Positions 16,478 through 25,636 of a stretch of DNA of 63,762 nucleotides are shown here, piece after piece; the first letter of the stretch is position 1; each line of letters opens with the position of its first letter. The position numbers were made by a program, and so were the translations under genes. This DNA comes from AC-69 sp044867345. Its GTDB lineage: Bacteria > Actinomycetota > UBA4738 > HRBIN12. The stretch lies in contig JBIOUU010000070.1 in the NCBI GenBank assembly GCA_044867345.1, positions 1 to 63,762 on the forward strand, in the 5' to 3' direction. The notes beneath the pieces are model-generated. The model made no database searches and was not told where the DNA came from. It worked only from the letters and a program-made list of their open reading frames with translations.

Positions 16478-17443
16478 ATGCACGCGCTCGTCACCGGATC
16501 GGCCGGGTTCATCGGAAGCCATCTCACGGAGCGGTTGATCGCCGACGGCCATCGCGTGCGAGCGGTTGACTGTCTGACGCCCTTCTATGAGATCCAGCAG
16601 AAGCTGGAGAACCAACGAGTGATGGCCGCCCTGCCAACGTGCGAGTCGATCCAGGCTGACCTGCGGACGTGCGAGCTGACCGAGATCCTCGAGGGGATCG
16701 ATGTGGTCTTCCACCAGGCGGGCCAGCCGGGCGTCCGGCCATCATGGTCCTCAGGGTTCGCGTCGTACGTGGAGCACAACATCCTGGCTACGCAACGACT
16801 ACTGGAAGGCGTGCGGGAGATGGGCGTCGAGCGCTTCGTCTTCGCGTCCAGCTCCTCCGTCTACGGTAACGCGGCGTCCTTTCCAACGTCTGAAGGCGAC
16901 CTGCCGAGGCCCCACAGCCCCTACGGTGTGACCAAGCTGGCCGCGGAACACCTGTGCAACACCTACGCGCACAATTGGGGCGTGCCCACCGTCGCGCTTC
17001 GGTACTTCACCGTCTTCGGGCCACGGCAACGTCCCGACATGGCCATGCATCGACTGGTCGAAGCCAGCCTCGCCGGCGAGGCATTCCCACTCTACGGGGA
17101 TGGTCGCCAGGTGCGCGATTTCACATACGTAGACGATGTGGTGCGAGCCAACCTGTTGGCGGCATCCGTGGCCGTTCCGCCAGGTAGCGTGATCAACGTC
17201 GCAGGAGGTACGCAGGCGACGCTCCTCGAAGTCGCCGGCATCATCGGCGAAGAGCTCGGTCACCCCACGTCGTTCGACGTTCGATCATCGCAACCGGGCG
17301 ACGTCGAGCGGACGGCGGGCTCCATCGAGCGAGCCCAGGAGCTGTTGGGATGGCAGCCGATCGTGCCTCTTCGAGACGGGCTCGCTCGACAGGTGGCATG
17401 GCATGTCGAACGCGCTGCAGCGCGCACGGCCGCGGAGCCATGA
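16478..17443 (+). CDS. NAD-dependent epimerase (UDP-glucuronate 4-epimerase-like)
   Basis: A 321-residue extended SDR. It has the Rossmann motif TGSAGFIG (6-13), the segment HQAGQPGVRPSW, FASSSSVYGN and the catalytic YGVTK. The residues RAVDCLTPFYE after the first Rossmann unit resemble UDP-glucuronate 4-epimerases, which act on UDP-glucuronate from UDP-glucose dehydrogenase; that enzyme is encoded at 30496-31881. A UDP-GlcNAc or UDP-glucose epimerase is also possible. It starts two bases after the polymerase gene and its stop overlaps the next ATG (ATGA), so it is in the same operon. Confidence 0.85.
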   Translation: MHALVTGSAGFIGSHLTERLIADGHRVRAVDCLTPFYEIQQKLENQRVMAALPTCESIQADLRTCELTEILEGIDVVFHQAGQPGVRPSWSSGFASYVEHNILATQRLLEGVREMGVERFVFASSSSVYGNAASFPTSEGDLPRPHSPYGVTKLAAEHLCNTYAHNWGVPTVALRYFTVFGPRQRPDMAMHRLVEASLAGEAFPLYGDGRQVRDFTYVDDVVRANLLAASVAVPPGSVINVAGGTQATLLEVAGIIGEELGHPTSFDVRSSQPGDVERTAGSIERAQELLGWQPIVPLRDGLARQVAWHVERAAARTAAEP

Positions 17444-18183
17444 GCACTCCGGCAGCGGGGAGGGTTGCGGGCCGAGGGACGGCGGCGACCATCGTGGAGT
17501 TCTGCGGCCTCCCCGGGGCGGGGAAGTCGTACATCGCCGGCCGAGTGCTCAGCACACTTTCGGATCACGGGGTCGCGGCTCGATTCCGCGATGATGGCGT
17601 CGGTCCGGATGTGGCAGGACCCCGCCGGATCTCTCGGAAGCTTCGGTGGGTCCTGGAGCAGGAAGTCGCCAGACCCGTCGCGTCCATGCGTGTTCTCGCA
17701 TGCATCGGCGCCGGACAGAGGGACTGGTCGAGCGCGATATCCAGGTCGGTGCAGTGGTTCGTCACGCAGGGTCTGCTCGATGCCGCGCGCCACACAGCCG
17801 GGGTCCACTTGTTCCAGGAAGGGATCTTGCAGGCTCTGTGGTCGATAGGTCTGCGTGGGGAGGTGAGGAAGCTTCTTCGCCTGTTGGAGGATGGCGCAGT
17901 CCCGTGGACCAGACCGGATCTGGTCGTGGTCGTCGATGCCTCGCCCGAAGCCATCCGGAGGCGTCTGCAGGCGAGGCATTCCCGCCACAGCCGAACGCAG
18001 GAGCTGCGGGGGGCCGAGCTGGACGTCGAGCTGCGGCGAGGCGCCGATCTCCTGGCACGGTTGGTCGGCTGGTGGGAGGAGAGCGGGGGCGGTGATCGAC
18101 TCCTGCGGGTCTCCAACGACTCGGATGAAGGTCCCGTGGTCGCTGAAGTCATTGGGTTCATCGAGGCACGACGAAGCGCTTGA
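17440..18183 (+). CDS. Second stand-alone P-loop kinase-like protein
   Basis: A 247-residue P-loop protein with Walker A GLPGAGKS (23-30) right after the strand IVEFC. Later features are HLFQEGILQALW, similar in place to LFDQGPVF of the protein at 11861, and LVVVVDASPEAIRRRLQAR, the lid-type segment of nucleoside- or adenylylsulfate-kinase-like enzymes. No substrate can be named. It closes the rightward operon that began near 9739, overlapping the epimerase by four bases, and meets the leftward sulfotransferase gene 46 bp later. Role in polysaccharide modification is inferred from location. Confidence 0.75.
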   Translation: MSTPAAGRVAGRGTAATIVEFCGLPGAGKSYIAGRVLSTLSDHGVAARFRDDGVGPDVAGPRRISRKLRWVLEQEVARPVASMRVLACIGAGQRDWSSAISRSVQWFVTQGLLDAARHTAGVHLFQEGILQALWSIGLRGEVRKLLRLLEDGAVPWTRPDLVVVVDASPEAIRRRLQARHSRHSRTQELRGAELDVELRRGADLLARLVGWWEESGGGDRLLRVSNDSDEGPVVAEVIGFIEARRSA

Positions 18184-18229
18184 CATCGGTCTGCCGCACC
18201 GGATCCGAGACCTGGCGTTCCGCTCCTGT

Positions 18230-19225
18230 TCAGGGGACGGATACGGGGAAGCCTCGTTTCGACCGGACGGAGTAGCCGTACCGGTGAAGCAGCCGATAGG
18301 CGAGTACCCCCACGACGAATCGGTCGATCGCAGGGAGCTCCGTGGTCCAGCGCTCGTCCTTCCTGAGGACGATCTCGGTCGTGCTGAACCTGCCATGACC
18401 GTCCGGACCATGGACCGCCGGCAACTCGGTGGGGACCCAGGGCGAGGGCCCAGGTGAAGGCGCTTTCACGCCGATCAGGCTCGCAACGGCTCCGAGCGTC
18501 GAGGCTGGGTCGTCCGCGAATTGCTCGTACTGCACGCGGAAGGATCGTTCGGGCCCGTATCGCCGGCACACCGCCTCTGCCGTGGAGTGCGCCAACATCC
18601 AGTAGATGGTGGTCCGCAAAGCCTGCACCGGATGTGGTCCACCTGGGTCGGCCATGGTGCGCTGCCGCCTGGAGAGCACGACCCCACGCGGATCCCTGAC
18701 GACGTGCACGCAGTACGTGGAGCCTTCCGGCGCGAGGGCCAGCAGGGCCGCATCGCTTGCGTTCTTCGACGAGTCGACGATGACCGTTGCGCCGGACTCA
18801 GCGGCGAACGCCTGGTACAGGTCACGGAGGATCCTGAGATACCGGCCCCTCGCGCTGGAACCGCTAGGCGCCCGGCGCCGGCGTAAGATCCTGCGCGCGT
18901 GCCACCAGTCATGTCCGATCGGTGCGACCCGGCCTTGGAGGCGTGCGACCTCATCGGGTGATGGCTGCAGGTACGGAGCTCCATCCACGAGCAGCTTCGA
19001 CCAGATCTCACATTCGGGGAGCGACTTGCCGCACCCGCACGTGCCTCTCTCCCGTTGGAGCGCAGGGCCCCAGAGCCGCCTGAGCTCACCCCCGAAGGTC
19101 GCGCCGCCAAGCAGACCCAGGAACCGGCCGACGATGCTCGTTCCGCCGCGAGAGGAGCCCAAGATGTAGACGACGTCGATGCCCGACGGTGGTTCGGCCA
19201 CCCGACGAGCATAGCCGATGGCCAC
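18230..19225 (-). CDS. PAPS-dependent sulfotransferase family protein
   Basis: A 331-residue sulfotransferase-fold protein. The 5'-phosphosulfate loop is SSRGGTS (24-30) and the 3'-phosphate site is VVRDPRGVVLSRRQR (175-189), preceded by DSSKNASD. A CGCGKSLPECEIW stretch (63-75) is characteristic of a bacterial subgroup of this family. It would transfer sulfate from PAPS to a hydroxyl or amine, here most plausibly on the exopolysaccharide or its lipid-linked repeat. The GTG at 19225 is the longest start; GTG at 19201 would remove eight residues. It is the only leftward gene inside this part of the island, with ~150 bp before the divergent fusion gene, where a shared promoter region must lie. 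Confidence 0.87.
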   Translation of the reverse strand: MAIGYARRVAEPPSGIDVVYILGSSRGGTSIVGRFLGLLGGATFGGELRRLWGPALQRERGTCGCGKSLPECEIWSKLLVDGAPYLQPSPDEVARLQGRVAPIGHDWWHARRILRRRRAPSGSSARGRYLRILRDLYQAFAAESGATVIVDSSKNASDAALLALAPEGSTYCVHVVRDPRGVVLSRRQRTMADPGGPHPVQALRTTIYWMLAHSTAEAVCRRYGPERSFRVQYEQFADDPASTLGAVASLIGVKAPSPGPSPWVPTELPAVHGPDGHGRFSTTEIVLRKDERWTTELPAIDRFVVGVLAYRLLHRYGYSVRSKRGFPVSVP

Positions 19226-19373
19226 CTGGCGGGGCCCAGATGCTCGTCCGTTCGACGTACTTCCTCTACCGCGTTGACGGGGTGTCTGTACTGCGGTCCA
19301 GCACTACGTTGGAGTAGGTCTCTCGTTGCGTTTGCCTGCGACACACCTATGGCGGAAGCTCGATCGGAACCAA

Positions 19374-20936
19374 ATGGAACAACACGTGGGATCTTCAGGG
19401 GATCGTCGCCACGTCGCCGATGGGTTGTCGGCAACTTTGGCTGAGGACACCGCCGGGGAGCAGCCAATCGTCAGTGAGGGGACCTCGCTTGGCCTCGTCC
19501 GTATGTTGTGCGCCACGCTCGAGGAGCATGGCATCCTCTACTGTCATTGGAAGAGCAACTGGGAATTGGATCGCTCGGCCAGCGGTGACAACGACCTGGA
19601 TCTCCTGGTCAGCTCGCGCGATGCACACCGGTTCACGACCGTGCTCGGCCAGTTGGGGTTCAAGCAAGCCCGAGGTCGCTCTGCACAACGCTTCCCCGGC
19701 ATCCTTCATCACTACGGGCTCGATCCCGGTTCCGGCCGGCTCGTTCATGTGCATGCCCATCACCACCTCGTGATCGGCGACGACATGACGAAGAACTACC
19801 GGGTGCCCCTCGAGGATGCCTTCCTCGAATCGTCGACCCAGGGCCCTTTGTTCCGGATCCCTGCCCCAGAATTCGAGTTCATCCTCTTCGTCCTGCGCAT
19901 GGCGCTCAAGCATTGCACGCTCGACGCTGCACTCAGCACGCGACGGGCGCTGTCGAGGTCCGAGCGGAGGGAGTTGGAGCACCTGACCGACCGGGTAGAT
20001 CTCGGTCGAGTCCGGGAGGTGGTCCGGGCGCATCTGCCCTTGATCGACGAGGCGCTCTTCGACGATTGCATGCGGGCGTTGCGGCCGGGAACGGCCCGAT
20101 GGGCTCGGGTGAGCACAGCTCATCGGCTACAGCACAGCCTGGCGGCCTACGGGAGGCATGCCCAGGTCGTCGATGGAGCCCTCCGCGTGTGGCGCCGCCA
20201 ATCAAGGAGGCTGCGCAGACGCATCCTCGGGCCAACGACGACCAACACGCTGGATCGCGGCTGCGTGATCGCGATCGTGGGCGGGGACGGAGCCGGGAAG
20301 ACCTCAGCGGTGGAAGAGCTGTCCGCGTGGCTGGCGGCCAGCTTCCGTACCGAGCGGGTCCACCTGGGAAAGCCTCCTCGTTCCCTGCTGGCGCTCGTGG
20401 TGAGGAGATCCCTACGGATCGGACGTCTGCTCGGACTGGTATCGGGCACTCCGCTGAAGCCCGTTTCCGGCGTCTCCGATGCGCGGGACCAACCTGGAGG
20501 CGCCTGGCTCGTCGTCCGGGTGCTGAGGGCGAGGGATCGCTATCGAACGTACCTGCGGGCCACGCGCTCTGCCGCGCGGGGAGGGGTCGTCATCTCGGAT
20601 CGCTATCCGATGCCACAGATCCGGCTCATGGACCACCCTCATGGGGCCTCGCTCCTCGGGTCGCAGGGGCTGAACAGGGCGACGAGGAGCCTGGTGAGGC
20701 TCGAGCAGCGCTACTACGACAGGATCATGAGCCCGGACCTGGTGATCGTGCTCAGGGTCGATCCGGAGGTCGCCCTCCGCAGGAAGGGCGATGACGAGCC
20801 GGCGGCCGTCCGGGCTCGGAGCGCCGAAGTATGGAGCCTCGAATGGGGCGACACGGCGGTGCACATCGTCGATGCCGGCCGGTCCAAGGACGAGGTGCTC
20901 TCCGAAATCAAGTCGTGGGTCTGGCCGAGATTGTGA
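19374..20936 (+). CDS. Nucleotidyltransferase-P-loop kinase fusion protein, copy 1
   Basis: About 520 residues with two parts. The N-terminal part has the NTase-like arrangement YCHWKSNW (56-63) followed by GDNDLDLLV (71-79), which resembles the Gx...DxD core of uncharacterised nucleotidyltransferases. The C-terminal part is a thymidylate-kinase-like P-loop domain with GGDGAGKT (303-310) and DRYP (409-412). The next gene has the same layout, so they are tandem paralogues. The function is unknown; the fold pair suggests transfer of a nucleotide or phosphate group to a sugar or lipid carrier. ATG at 19374 is chosen; a TTG at 19326 would add 16 residues. Confidence 0.75.
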   Translation: MEQHVGSSGDRRHVADGLSATLAEDTAGEQPIVSEGTSLGLVRMLCATLEEHGILYCHWKSNWELDRSASGDNDLDLLVSSRDAHRFTTVLGQLGFKQARGRSAQRFPGILHHYGLDPGSGRLVHVHAHHHLVIGDDMTKNYRVPLEDAFLESSTQGPLFRIPAPEFEFILFVLRMALKHCTLDAALSTRRALSRSERRELEHLTDRVDLGRVREVVRAHLPLIDEALFDDCMRALRPGTARWARVSTAHRLQHSLAAYGRHAQVVDGALRVWRRQSRRLRRRILGPTTTNTLDRGCVIAIVGGDGAGKTSAVEELSAWLAASFRTERVHLGKPPRSLLALVVRRSLRIGRLLGLVSGTPLKPVSGVSDARDQPGGAWLVVRVLRARDRYRTYLRATRSAARGGVVISDRYPMPQIRLMDHPHGASLLGSQGLNRATRSLVRLEQRYYDRIMSPDLVIVLRVDPEVALRRKGDDEPAAVRARSAEVWSLEWGDTAVHIVDAGRSKDEVLSEIKSWVWPRL

Positions 20937-20956
20937 AATGAGGTCGGTGGTGCGTC

Positions 20957-22420
20957 GTGCTCACGACTGATGTATTCGGCGCTTGGAACCGGGCAGGCAT
21001 CGAGTACTGCCTGTGGAAGGGATCCTTCCACCTCCAAGACTCCCTCGACGGACGCTCCGACCTCGATGTGCTGGTGAACGTGGAGCAGCTGGGTGATGCG
21101 CAGACGATCCTGTCCCGATTCGGGTGCCGGCCCAGTCGCGTCGCTCCGGCCCGGGTCGAGGTGGGCGTCGAGGACTTCCTTGGCGTCGAAGCGGAGTCGC
21201 GTCGGTTGGTGCACTTCCACGTCTATTCCAGACTGATCGTTGGGGAGAGTCACCTGGATCGGTTCCGACTGCCCTGGGAGCGATACGTTCTGAACACGCG
21301 CACGGTTATGGGCGACGTCTATGTGGCCGATCCCGCCGTCGAGGCGGCGCTGCTGCTGATCCGATCATCGCTCCGGATCTCCGGGCTCGGTCGGTTCCTG
21401 ATGCCACTGGGACTGGTCAATGCCGGGCTGCGGGAACAGCTCGGATGGCTGCTGGACCGGACCGATCCGAAGGTCGTCCTCGAGACGGTCCGAGCCTGGG
21501 CGCTGGGGGGGTCCGTGGGCAGGGCGCTCGAGCCGTGCCTCATGGAGGGGCCCACGCCCCGGAACCTCGCCCCGCTCCGCTCGGCTCTGACGGTCGCGTT
21601 GGCCTCGCAGTCGTCCGTGAGCGGGATCCGGGCAGTGACGCGCAGGTGGCGACGTACGCTCGGATGGGCCCGCCGGGGGGTCTACCGCCGTTTCCTCGAG
21701 CGCCCCGTCCTCCTGGGGAGGGGTGGGCGCGGGGGTGGTGTCCTGGTCGCGATCATCGGACCGGATGGCTCCGGGAAATCCACCCTCGCCCGTGACCTGC
21801 GACGTTGGTTCGCGCCGAAGCTCGACGTGGTGTACGTCTACATGGGGAGCGGCGACGGACCCTCGTCCCTGATCCGATGGCCGATGAAGGTCGCGCACCG
21901 CACGATCCTTCGCTCCGGTCACCATGGGAACGGGAGGGCCGTCCTGGAGCGGCGCCATCCCGGGATGATGGGAGCGGCCAAGACGGTCTGGGCGCTGGCC
22001 CTCGCTCGCGAGAAGGAACGAAAGCTTCGCAAGGCCATGGTGGCGCGCAACCGAGGGCTCCTCGTCATCTGCGACCGTTATCCGCAATCGCAATTCCCAG
22101 GTCAGAATGACGGGCCGTTCCTCCGCGGGTGGCGGACGTCTTCGTCACCGGTCCGCCGGTATCTGGCTGCCGTCGAGGGCCGCCCGTACCACCTGGCTGC
22201 CCGGTTCTCCCCCGACCTGATCCTCCGCCTCAACGTCGACGAGGCCGCCGCGTCGAGCCGTCGACCCGAGCTCGACCCCGGATACCTGCAGGCACGCATC
22301 GAGCTCGTTCAGGCGCTCACGTTCGTCGGGTCGCTCTTCGGGGTCGTCGACATCGACGCGACCCGACCCTATGCGCGGGTCTTCGCGGACGCCGCGGACG
22401 CGATCTGGTCACGTACCTAG
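20957..22420 (+). CDS. Nucleotidyltransferase-P-loop kinase fusion protein, copy 2
   Basis: A 487-residue paralogue of the preceding protein. The N-terminal part reads YCLWKGSF (17-24) and GRSDLDVLV (32-40), which preserves the Y-C-x-W-K and D-L-D spacing and is closer to a canonical GS...DxD nucleotidyltransferase. The C-terminal kinase-like part has GPDGSGKST (268-276) and DRYP (373-376), the motif shared with copy 1. Similarity between copies is limited outside motifs, so the duplication is old or the two came separately. The GTG at 20957 lies 20 bp after copy 1, implying co-transcription. Substrate unknown; a role in polysaccharide assembly is inferred from position. Confidence 0.75.
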   Translation: MLTTDVFGAWNRAGIEYCLWKGSFHLQDSLDGRSDLDVLVNVEQLGDAQTILSRFGCRPSRVAPARVEVGVEDFLGVEAESRRLVHFHVYSRLIVGESHLDRFRLPWERYVLNTRTVMGDVYVADPAVEAALLLIRSSLRISGLGRFLMPLGLVNAGLREQLGWLLDRTDPKVVLETVRAWALGGSVGRALEPCLMEGPTPRNLAPLRSALTVALASQSSVSGIRAVTRRWRRTLGWARRGVYRRFLERPVLLGRGGRGGGVLVAIIGPDGSGKSTLARDLRRWFAPKLDVVYVYMGSGDGPSSLIRWPMKVAHRTILRSGHHGNGRAVLERRHPGMMGAAKTVWALALAREKERKLRKAMVARNRGLLVICDRYPQSQFPGQNDGPFLRGWRTSSSPVRRYLAAVEGRPYHLAARFSPDLILRLNVDEAAASSRRPELDPGYLQARIELVQALTFVGSLFGVVDIDATRPYARVFADAADAIWSRT

Positions 22421-22435
22421 GCGAAAGGCGATCGG

Positions 22436-23614
22436 ATGGAGGTGAGTGGAACCGGGCGGGCGGGGATGCATGAGCCGGAGCGTCGGATTCGAGTGTTGCG
22501 CCTGCTGCTCGAGATCGTCGAGACGAACGCGCCATACCAGGAGCTTTCCCGGCCTTTGGCGAAAAAGCAGGACATCACGCTCTGCAGCTACTTCCGGGCC
22601 GCTGTAGAGGTGCCGGACGACCTGCGGCTGTTCGAGGGAGACGGGACGGTTCGGGGATTCTTCCGGGCCCTCGACAGCGCGCTTCGGGCGGGAGGATACG
22701 ACGTGATCCATGCAGAGACCCCACACGTCGCGTTCCTGTTCCTTCTCGGCCACGGGATGAACCGACGGCTCATGGCATCGACCGTGTTCACGGTCAGCAA
22801 CTCGTACCGGAGCTGGAAACCTCGGAACAAGCTCCTCCTTCTGCCCGCCTTCGCCTTCTTCCATCGAGTGGTCTGTTGCGGCCAGGCCTGCTTCGCCAGC
22901 TTCCCCGCGCCCTATCGCTGGCTGGCAGGCCGCCGGTACCGGTCCGTGCCGAACGGCGTCGATATCGACAGGATCGATGCGGCCATCGCCGAAGATCCTC
23001 CAGAGGCGGACGGGACTCCGTTCACCGTCGTCTCAGTCAGTCGCCTCGTCCCCATCAAGAACCACGTGACCGTCCTTCGTGCCTTCGCGCGTTGCCGAGA
23101 GGATGGTGACCGGCTCGTCTATGTGGGGGAGGGCTCAGAACGACGGTCCCTGTCCTCGGAGATCGCAGCGCAACGGCTCGAGGACGACGTCGAGTTGCTC
23201 GGGCTTCTCTCGCGGGAGCAGGTGTACCGGCGAATGGCAGGTGCGGACGTCTACATCTCCGCGTCATACGGGGAAGGACTGCCGATCGCGGTGCTAGAAG
23301 CAATGGTTGCTCGCCGCCCGGTCATCCTGTCCGACATACCGCCGCACCGCGAGATCGCCGAGGGAGCCGACTTCATCCCGCTCGTCGATCCGAAGGACGA
23401 AGATGGCTTCGCCACCGAGATCGCGCGGATACGCGACGTGCCGCCCGAAGCGCGAGCCGAGATCGGGGATCGCTGTCGGGCGCACGTACAGACACGCTTC
23501 GCGCTCGCCAACATGCACGCTGGATACGAAGGGATCTACTCGGAGCTGGTTGCTGAACGCCGGAACAAGGGAGGGCGACCGTCCGCCAGTCGGGAGGCCA
23601 GGACCGGGGTCTGA
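22436..23614 (+). CDS. GT4-family glycosyltransferase
   Basis: A 392-residue GT-B glycosyltransferase. The donor-binding part shows VVSVSRLVPIKNHVTVLRAFA, YVGEGSERRSL and the EX7E motif in YGEGLPIAVLEAMVARRPV. The acceptor half contains DVIHAETPHVAF, typical of GT4 enzymes. It starts 15 bp after the second fusion protein, so it is in that operon. A second ATG ten residues in is possible. It probably adds a further sugar to the repeat unit. The stop is one base from the end of the convergent secreted-protein gene. Confidence 0.85.
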   Translation: MEVSGTGRAGMHEPERRIRVLRLLLEIVETNAPYQELSRPLAKKQDITLCSYFRAAVEVPDDLRLFEGDGTVRGFFRALDSALRAGGYDVIHAETPHVAFLFLLGHGMNRRLMASTVFTVSNSYRSWKPRNKLLLLPAFAFFHRVVCCGQACFASFPAPYRWLAGRRYRSVPNGVDIDRIDAAIAEDPPEADGTPFTVVSVSRLVPIKNHVTVLRAFARCREDGDRLVYVGEGSERRSLSSEIAAQRLEDDVELLGLLSREQVYRRMAGADVYISASYGEGLPIAVLEAMVARRPVILSDIPPHREIAEGADFIPLVDPKDEDGFATEIARIRDVPPEARAEIGDRCRAHVQTRFALANMHAGYEGIYSELVAERRNKGGRPSASREARTGV

Positions 23615-23615
23615 G

Positions 23616-25409
23616 TCAGATCGTGTACTCCAAATGCAGGACCGGGGGTGACCCGTTGTCGAAGGACTTGGCGGTCCTCGTTCCCGTACCGGTGACGATG
23701 AGCACCAGGGCGTTTCCGCTCGACCACCCCGGCCGGCTCACGATCTCCTGGATCAACGAAGACAGGTCGGGGGTCCGCTGGTCGGGTCCCGCGACGCCGA
23801 CGGTCGGCCAGGCCGGAGGGACCCAGCCCACGCTCGCCGTCGTCCGAGGCCGGGACGAGACGTTGCCGATGGCGATGGTGAAGGTGTCCGGGTTGTCGGA
23901 GGCCTGGCCCTGGATGGTGAGCGAGACGGGGCCGATGGTGATGTCCTTGGTCCGGAACTGGACCGAGGCGTTCACGATCGTCGCCCCGGCGGGTACCGAG
24001 ATCCCCGTGAACCGCAGCCCGATGGTCTGGTTCACATCGGCATCCACGATGTCGAGGTCGGAGTCCAACCGCACCTTCAGCCCGACGGGATCCTCCGCGT
24101 CGTCGGACGAGGAGCTGACCGCCACGTCCATGACCTGCGACCCGCCGGACGATGAGGTCACCGTCACGTCGTCCGAGTTCGTCAACGCGGAGTCGTCGCC
24201 GGTGAGTCGCAGCACGTAGGTTCCGGGATCGGAGAACGTCGCCGTGGTGGTGGGAGTGGTGGGATCGGCGAAGCTCACGGTCCCGGGGCCGCTCACCTTG
24301 GTCCACTGCGCGGTCGTCGTGCCCGGAGGGTTCGGCAGTCCGTCGTCGCTCACCGACCCGCTCAGGCTGGCGGCAGCGGGGAAGATCACCGACCGATCCG
24401 GGCCGGCGCTGACGACGGGAGCGTGGTTCTGCGGCAGTGAGGACCCGACGGAGAACTCGAACATCTTTCCGTCGTTCTCGTTCGGGTGCCCATTGTTGTC
24501 GACCCCCCGCTGCACGACGAACAGGTCGATGGTTCCCCCCTCCACGGTGCTGGGAGCGACCGCCACGTCCGAAACGCTGTGGGGATTCGGGCCTGAGATG
24601 TCGATCGTTCGGACCAGCGACCCACCCGCAGTGACTTCGTAGAGGATGTCCGTCCCCCGGTCACCGACCAGGAGCGTGTCACGGTACGGATCGTAGCCAA
24701 GTCCTTCAGCGTCCACGACCCCGTACTGGCCCACATCGAAGTGCGAGACCGCATCGTCCCCGGTGGGGGGCACGCCGTCGAAGATGCCGTTGTTCCCCGG
24801 CGAGATGCGGTACAGCTCCTTCCCCCCGCCGTCGGACGTGAACAGATCACCGGTTGCGGTATCGAACGCGATGTCCTCGGGATCGGTGTTCCCAAACGCC
24901 CGAGTGTCGAAGGACGATCGGATGTCATCGTCGGTGCCGTAGCGTCCGTCCATCCCAGGAAGCACGACGAACACCCTGCGCACCACGTCGTCGGAGATGA
25001 AAAGGCGTCCGGTCCCCGGGTCGAACCCGAGCCCGGTCGGTTCGTTGCTGTAGGACTTGACGGACCCGGTGTCCGTCTTACCACCGTTGCGGTCGAGCTC
25101 CCAGATATTGACACCGGCCCAGATGGACATCTCCTCCACCTCGGAGTCGCTCACGAGCAGTCGATCGCGGCCAGGGAGGTACGCGATCCCTGCGGAATCC
25201 GGAACCGGGGGGACGAGCTGGTACAGGTTGGTCGTGCGGACGAGCGTAGCTGTGACTGAGGGAGCGGCCGAGCTTGCGGGAGCAGGGAACCCGACAACCA
25301 AAGCTGCTGTCAGGGTTGCCATCCCAACGAATACGGACAAGAGTCGGCGCGTCGATATCACCCGCGCGAAAATCAGGCGGTCTCCAAGTCTTCGGAAGGC
25401 TATGGCCAA
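23616..25409 (-). CDS. Secreted multi-domain protein (beta-propeller, PKD-like, C-terminal beta domain)
   Basis: A 597-residue exported protein of unknown function. A basic stretch followed by a hydrophobic core and a PASSAAPS cleavage-like site near residue 48 suggests a signal peptide. Residues ~60-330 have NHL/SMP-30-like propeller repeats (GLGFDPGTGRLFISDD, then DIAFDTATGDLFTSD). Residues ~340-435 form a PKD-like Ig domain (SAGPDRSVIFP, then TYVLRLTGDDS). The last ~150 residues match a beta-rich module common in bacterial surface proteins (VGLRFTGISVPAGATI, then GWSSGNALVLIVTGTGTRTA). It may bind or modify surface glycans. It is transcribed against the glycosyltransferase. Confidence 0.75.
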   Translation of the reverse strand: MAIAFRRLGDRLIFARVISTRRLLSVFVGMATLTAALVVGFPAPASSAAPSVTATLVRTTNLYQLVPPVPDSAGIAYLPGRDRLLVSDSEVEEMSIWAGVNIWELDRNGGKTDTGSVKSYSNEPTGLGFDPGTGRLFISDDVVRRVFVVLPGMDGRYGTDDDIRSSFDTRAFGNTDPEDIAFDTATGDLFTSDGGGKELYRISPGNNGIFDGVPPTGDDAVSHFDVGQYGVVDAEGLGYDPYRDTLLVGDRGTDILYEVTAGGSLVRTIDISGPNPHSVSDVAVAPSTVEGGTIDLFVVQRGVDNNGHPNENDGKMFEFSVGSSLPQNHAPVVSAGPDRSVIFPAAASLSGSVSDDGLPNPPGTTTAQWTKVSGPGTVSFADPTTPTTTATFSDPGTYVLRLTGDDSALTNSDDVTVTSSSGGSQVMDVAVSSSSDDAEDPVGLKVRLDSDLDIVDADVNQTIGLRFTGISVPAGATIVNASVQFRTKDITIGPVSLTIQGQASDNPDTFTIAIGNVSSRPRTTASVGWVPPAWPTVGVAGPDQRTPDLSSLIQEIVSRPGWSSGNALVLIVTGTGTRTAKSFDNGSPPVLHLEYTI

Positions 25410-25504
25410 CTTCGACTATCGGACGATACGGGTCGGTCTGCCGATCGGGCATCCGCCGAATGACGTACGTTTCATACGGCGGTTTCCTCCATCGCCCGGG
25501 CCTA

Positions 25505-25521
25505 GATGGTAAAGCACCATC
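25505..25521. repeat. Inverted repeat GATGGT-N5-ACCATC upstream of the priming transferase gene
   Basis: A perfect 6-bp inverted repeat with a 5-base spacer (AAAGC) sits ~115 bp before the start of the priming transferase gene, in the 227-bp divergent gap with the secreted-protein gene. A second short palindromic pair, CGATCG at 25581-25586 and 25592-25597, lies nearer the gene. Either could be an operator, but 6-bp repeats are frequent by chance. Confidence 0.25.
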
Positions 25522-25636
25522 CGCAGTACCGCATTTACGGCATTCCGCGCATGTTCGCGGCCATGTACCCGCGCGAGACTCGATCGGCTAACGATCGGTG
25601 CTTCCACATCGTCATCCTGCCGGGAGGCGCGGACGC

